Assembly (NCBI GenBank): GCA_947169385.1
Contig: CAMVPR010000021.1
Span: forward strand, 1 to 46,507
From: an uncultured Lachnospiraceae bacterium
Lineage (GTDB): Bacteria; Bacillota; Clostridia; Lachnospirales; Lachnospiraceae
Reading direction: 5' to 3'
Length of the DNA: 46,507 nucleotides
Of this stretch, positions 43,690 to 46,507 are shown piece by piece (the first letter of the stretch is position 1; every line of letters begins with the position of its first letter). Under the pieces are notes generated by a model, which did not search any database, was not told the origin of the DNA, and saw only the letters and a program-made list of their open reading frames with translations. A program made the position numbers and the translations under genes.

Positions 43690-43739
43690 ATTATATTACA
43701 AGATTTTAAAAAATGCAAGATTAAATTTAAAAACTTGCA
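43690..43739 (-). promoter_or_regulatory. gdhA promoter with palindromic putative operator
   Basis: On the minus strand TTGCAT (43713-43718), 17 bp, TATAAT (43690-43695). The inverted repeat TGCAAG-14 nt-CTTGCA (43714-43739) overlaps the -35 and extends upstream, so a regulator could repress or activate there. Confidence 0.7.
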
Positions 43740-43795
43740 AAATTTATATAAATAAATCTTAAAACTCTACATTTTTGTATGATGTGTGAATAAAA

Positions 43796-43829
43796 AAAGT
43801 GACTCATCTTCATTTTGATGAGTCACTTT
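43796..43829 (-). terminator. Terminator of the 346-residue membrane protein gene
   Basis: The 13-bp perfect stem AAAGTGACTCATC / GATGAGTCACTTT is followed on the minus strand by a T-run (TTTTATTC). Confidence 0.88.
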
Positions 43830-43847
43830 AAAGTGTTAATATACTAT

Positions 43848-44888
43848 TTATTCAGTAGTAACAGCATTTTCAGAGGCTGTAACATCTGAAGCGGATGATG
43901 ATGACGAACCCTGTAATGTACCTGTCACATATTCCTTAAGCTTAGAGTCAGCTTCCAAATCAGCTTGAGCTTGAGCGTTAACCTTATCATAAAGTTCTAA
44001 AACGTCGTCCTTAAGAGCCATCTGAGTTAGCTTGTCTGACACGTCATCGTCCTCTATGTCATCCTCAGGAGTTGTATCTATCTTAAATTCAGTGCCTTCT
44101 CTTCTAACAATAATTCTGTACATTCCCTGGCAAGTGTGTTCAACACCCTTGAACTTTATATCTGTAACAACATAGCATAGATATCCGCTCTCGTAAGGAC
44201 CATCCATAGTAAATACATCAAGATTGGTATAATCTTCTATAACCTTGGATATGTTCTTGTAGCTTGAATCAGACTCGTATGAAGTCTGACACATATCAAG
44301 AGTCTTCAATGTCTCTATATCGTTGTCTCTTAAAGCTGTGAAGTACTTAACAATTAGATCCTTGACATCTGTGTTGTCGCAGACCTTAAGAGGATTGTCA
44401 TCAACAACTTCTGTTGTAACCTCTTCTTCTGTTGCAACCTCTGTAGTCTTATCATCAACTACCTTATCGTTGTTATCCTTGCTCTTCTTGTTGGAGAACA
44501 CGCCGCTTATCAAAAGTCCACCAACTATAATTAATATAAGAAGAACTATCACCCAAGCACCGATGAATTTGTATTTATCCTGCTCTGACTTAGCGTTCCA
44601 CTTGTTGGTCGCTCTAATCTTAATTCTATCTAAACCATTCTTGGCACTCTTCTCACTCTTAGACTTATATGCCTTCTTCTCCTTAGCTATCTTGCTCATA
44701 AGAGCCTCATCATTAGTGTAAGCAGGCTTAGATTCCTTCTTAGGTTTAGTACTCTTGATAGCTGCTTCTTTCTTGGCTTTAGAACCTGTACCCTTCTGAT
44801 ATGCCTTAAAATCATTCTTAGGCATATTAGGACGCTTGTCCTTATTAATTTGATTTAAAAGCTTCTCTTTACGCTTCTTACTATCCAT
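43848..44888 (-). CDS. Unknown single-pass membrane protein
   Basis: The 346-residue protein is not assigned to a family. Residues 1-108 are cytoplasmic and strongly basic (Lys-rich, MDSKKRKEKLLNQINKDKRP start). One membrane segment follows (about 110-131, FIGAWVIVLLILIIVGGLLI). Next come an acidic Thr/Glu linker (about 135-168) and an extracytoplasmic domain (about 170-310) with a cystatin- or NTF2-like alternation of helix and strands (VKDLIVKYFTALRDNDIETLK). The tail is Ser/Ala-rich. The NTF2-like reading is tentative. It has an AAGG site upstream and a strong terminator downstream. Confidence 0.72.
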   Translation of the reverse strand: MDSKKRKEKLLNQINKDKRPNMPKNDFKAYQKGTGSKAKKEAAIKSTKPKKESKPAYTNDEALMSKIAKEKKAYKSKSEKSAKNGLDRIKIRATNKWNAKSEQDKYKFIGAWVIVLLILIIVGGLLISGVFSNKKSKDNNDKVVDDKTTEVATEEEVTTEVVDDNPLKVCDNTDVKDLIVKYFTALRDNDIETLKTLDMCQTSYESDSSYKNISKVIEDYTNLDVFTMDGPYESGYLCYVVTDIKFKGVEHTCQGMYRIIVRREGTEFKIDTTPEDDIEDDDVSDKLTQMALKDDVLELYDKVNAQAQADLEADSKLKEYVTGTLQGSSSSSASDVTASENAVTTE

Positions 44889-44991
44889 AAATATAACCTT
44901 CTTTACTGTAATAAATCATTAAATTCTTAAATAAGCATTAGATATGTTACCATTTTTATTGGATTTAATCAAGTGCAAAGGGGCTAAAACC

Positions 44992-45020
44992 TTTACTTTA
45001 TCCCCGAAATATGCTATTCT
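44992..45020 (+). promoter_or_regulatory. tRNA-Arg promoter
   Basis: TTTACT (44992-44997), 17 bp, TATTCT (45015-45020), 10 bases ahead of the tRNA 5' end. The tRNA and the following secreted-protein gene may share it. Confidence 0.6.
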
Positions 45021-45030
45021 TACTATGTTT

Positions 45031-45103
45031 GCACCAATAGCTCAGCGGATAGAGCAGCGGTTTCCGGAACCGTGTGTCAGGGGTTCGAGTCCCTTTTGGT
45101 GCA
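45031..45103 (+). tRNA. tRNA-Arg (anticodon CCG)
   Basis: The 73-nt cloverleaf has acceptor GCACCAA / TTGGTGC, D arm GCTC..GAGC, anticodon stem GCGGT / ACCGT with loop TTCCGGA (anticodon CCG), and T arm AGGGG-TTCGAGT-CCCTT. CCA is not encoded. It reads the rare codon CGG. Confidence 0.96.
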
Positions 45104-45129
45104 ATTTTAATGCATATGGAGGAATAACC

Positions 45130-46332
45130 GTGAAGAAATACATATCATTATTACTTGCCTTTATAATGACATTTTCATTTATGAATGTAACCCCTAATAA
45201 GGTTAGAAAGGTTCATGCCGCCAGCGTTATGGACGCTCCGGTATTAGATACACTGTCAACATTTTACAACGAAACAGTGAATCTCTCATACCAGGCATCA
45301 GCTAATGCTTCGTTTGTAGTGCCTGTGTCCGTTGCTGCGTTAGGTAATCTTTCATTAGACATTGATCTTTCTAGTTTTACCGAGGACTATCTTGTTAAGA
45401 TATACAGTGATGACTCTTATATCAGTCTTATACAGACTACACTTCTTTCAAGTTCGGAGACGTCGCACAAGATTGATATTATGATGGGTGGCACTTCAAC
45501 TATATATATGTTTTTCTCACCGGCTGTAGTATATGATGATTCGACAAATGATACAGTTAGCTCAGATGCATCCGCTGACGCAAGCTCTGACGCATCTTCT
45601 GATCCTGTTGAAGCAATAATGAATTTTACAATTAAAGCTACGTTAAGCCCTGCTACAGAACAAGAGATTAATGAGAGTAAGACGTTATCCAACAAGACAT
45701 GGACCAAGAAACGTGTCATTACAACTTCATCGAGTGTGTATTATAAGGTGAATGTATCTACATATACTGCCCTACAGCTCACATCCAACAATACTAACAT
45801 TAACGTGTGCTTGTATAACTCAAGTAAGAAGACCAAGTTATCATCCGTTGTTCCGCTAAAGAGCGCGAACAACTTCCATACAACATTTGCACTAAAGAAA
45901 GGAACCTACTATATCAAGGTTACATCCGATTATTCTGCATCTTATCAGTTATACTCTAAGATGGTTAAGGTACCTACCAAATACGGAACAACACTTAAGA
46001 AAGCTAAGTCGATAGAGCTTAATCAGACTGTTGTCGGACTCTTAGATGCCAACAAAAAGAAGAATGTCGGCGAGTTCTACAAGGTTAAACTGACATCAGA
46101 CACTAAGCTTCAATTAGCATTTTACGTAGAATGCACATCTAGCAGCTTTATGTTAGAAGTATATGATAACAGCAAGAAAGAACTTTCAACTTCTAATTTC
46201 AGATGTACCAATTCATCATTGTTATATATTAATTCAACATCTGAAATGCCTGCAGGGACTTATTATTTCAAGGTTTCTAAGACTAAGAAAGCAACTTCCG
46301 GTTGTTATGCTTTAATAGCTAAGAAGAGGTAA
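45130..46332 (+). CDS. Secreted protein with PPC-like beta repeats, unknown role
   Basis: The 400-residue protein starts with a signal peptide (KKYISLLLAFIMTFSFMNV, cleavage near HAA at about residue 31). It carries three related beta-rich units (about 40-150, 190-285 and 300-400). The units share patterns such as KKGTYYIKVTSDYSASYQLY and PAGTYYFKVSKT and resemble bacterial pre-peptidase C-terminal (PPC) domains. A short Ser/Asp/Ala linker (about 153-168) joins the first two. No enzyme motif or wall anchor is visible. The start is GTG with GGAGG seven bases upstream, shortly after the tRNA. A longer ORF reading through the tRNA is not real. Confidence 0.82.
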   Translation: MKKYISLLLAFIMTFSFMNVTPNKVRKVHAASVMDAPVLDTLSTFYNETVNLSYQASANASFVVPVSVAALGNLSLDIDLSSFTEDYLVKIYSDDSYISLIQTTLLSSSETSHKIDIMMGGTSTIYMFFSPAVVYDDSTNDTVSSDASADASSDASSDPVEAIMNFTIKATLSPATEQEINESKTLSNKTWTKKRVITTSSSVYYKVNVSTYTALQLTSNNTNINVCLYNSSKKTKLSSVVPLKSANNFHTTFALKKGTYYIKVTSDYSASYQLYSKMVKVPTKYGTTLKKAKSIELNQTVVGLLDANKKKNVGEFYKVKLTSDTKLQLAFYVECTSSSFMLEVYDNSKKELSTSNFRCTNSSLLYINSTSEMPAGTYYFKVSKTKKATSGCYALIAKKR

Positions 46333-46424
46333 TATTTACAAAATATTATTTCTTTGTTCATAATTTGTTCTTATTTATGAATTATTATTAACTTGTTGTT
46401 GTTCAAGTTAATATCTTCATTTGA

Positions 46425-46507
46425 TATAATTATAGGAGAGGTTGTTACCTCTCCTCAGACCGTAGACAAATGCCGATTGAATTGTAATGATTCAATCGGC
46501 ATTTTTT
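46425..46507 (+). ncRNA. Short two-hairpin RNA: small RNA or attenuated leader of the next gene
   Basis: A promoter-like TATAAT (46425-46430, weak -35 TTCAAG 17 bp upstream) is followed by a perfect hairpin, GGAGAGGT-TGTT-ACCTCTCC (46435-46454). The single-stranded TCAGACCGTAGACAAA comes next. A 12-bp terminator stem, TGCCGATTGAAT / ATTCAATCGGCA, then runs into TTTTTT (46471-46507). The transcript would be about 70 nt. The CCGTAGACA motif reminds me of L10 (rplJ) leaders, but I am not sure. Confidence 0.6.

Noticed and set aside
44944-45129. Plus-strand N-terminal extension of the secreted protein
   Set aside because: It reads through the tRNA-Arg gene; the GTG at 45130 with GGAGG and a signal peptide is the true start.

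Overview
The window comes from a low-GC, anaerobic Gram-positive bacterium, most probably a Lachnospiraceae-type member of the Clostridia. The signs are AT-rich DNA, strong GGAGG ribosome binding sites, consensus TTGACA/TATAAT promoters, a Firmicutes LexA box, an ECF-type transporter, a very long PBP2, and Ser/Ala/Asp-rich linkers in secreted proteins. Nearly everything between 4.2 and 44.9 kb lies on the minus strand.

Layout. 0-1.2 kb: the end of a membrane or surface protein made of xxxLxxG heptads. 1.3-2.5 kb: an SOS module of lexA and a divergent LysM cell-division-inhibitor-like gene, each with a LexA box. 2.5-6.0 kb: a degraded recombinase fragment, a rhodanese-PP-loop tRNA-thiolation-type enzyme, an intact Xer-like tyrosine recombinase with a palindromic putative operator, and a gene-poor stretch with dispersed palindromes and a 136-nt hairpin. 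6.0-29.7 kb: a housekeeping block. It holds a cytidylate-kinase-like gene, rluD-lspA-aroB, divIVA-sepF-yggS-(HlyD-like), dac-mgsA-rodA-minEDC-mrdA-mreDCB-radC, a DUF4321 gene, a methionine gamma-lyase-family gene, miaA, mutL and a P-loop kinase. Most of it serves cell shape, septum placement, lipoprotein processing and DNA repair.

29.8-36.75 kb is a complete minus-strand operon under a cobalamin riboswitch. It encodes two DUF4430-type (transcobalamin/intrinsic-factor beta-domain-like) exported proteins, a beta-propeller exported protein, EcfT, a fused double ATPase EcfA and an S component. I read it as a surface capture and import system for corrinoids. The aptamer and a downstream terminator share complementary 9-mers that give a clear antiterminator/terminator switch.

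36.8-41.1 kb is the least familiar locus. A strong promoter and a long leader with an intrinsic terminator precede a TauABC-like ABC transporter, a radical SAM protein with unusual Cx8Cx2C cluster spacing, and a coupled 22-codon ORF with its own ribosome binding site. The operon closes with a terminator. I propose it imports and transforms a sulfonate-like compound, or matures a tiny peptide; neither idea is proven.

41.2-46.5 kb: an 8-oxoguanine DNA glycosylase, a three-armed palindromic element, gdhA with a palindrome over its -35 box, an unknown membrane protein, tRNA-Arg(CCG), a secreted protein with PPC-like repeats, and a small RNA or leader ending in a terminator at the window edge.
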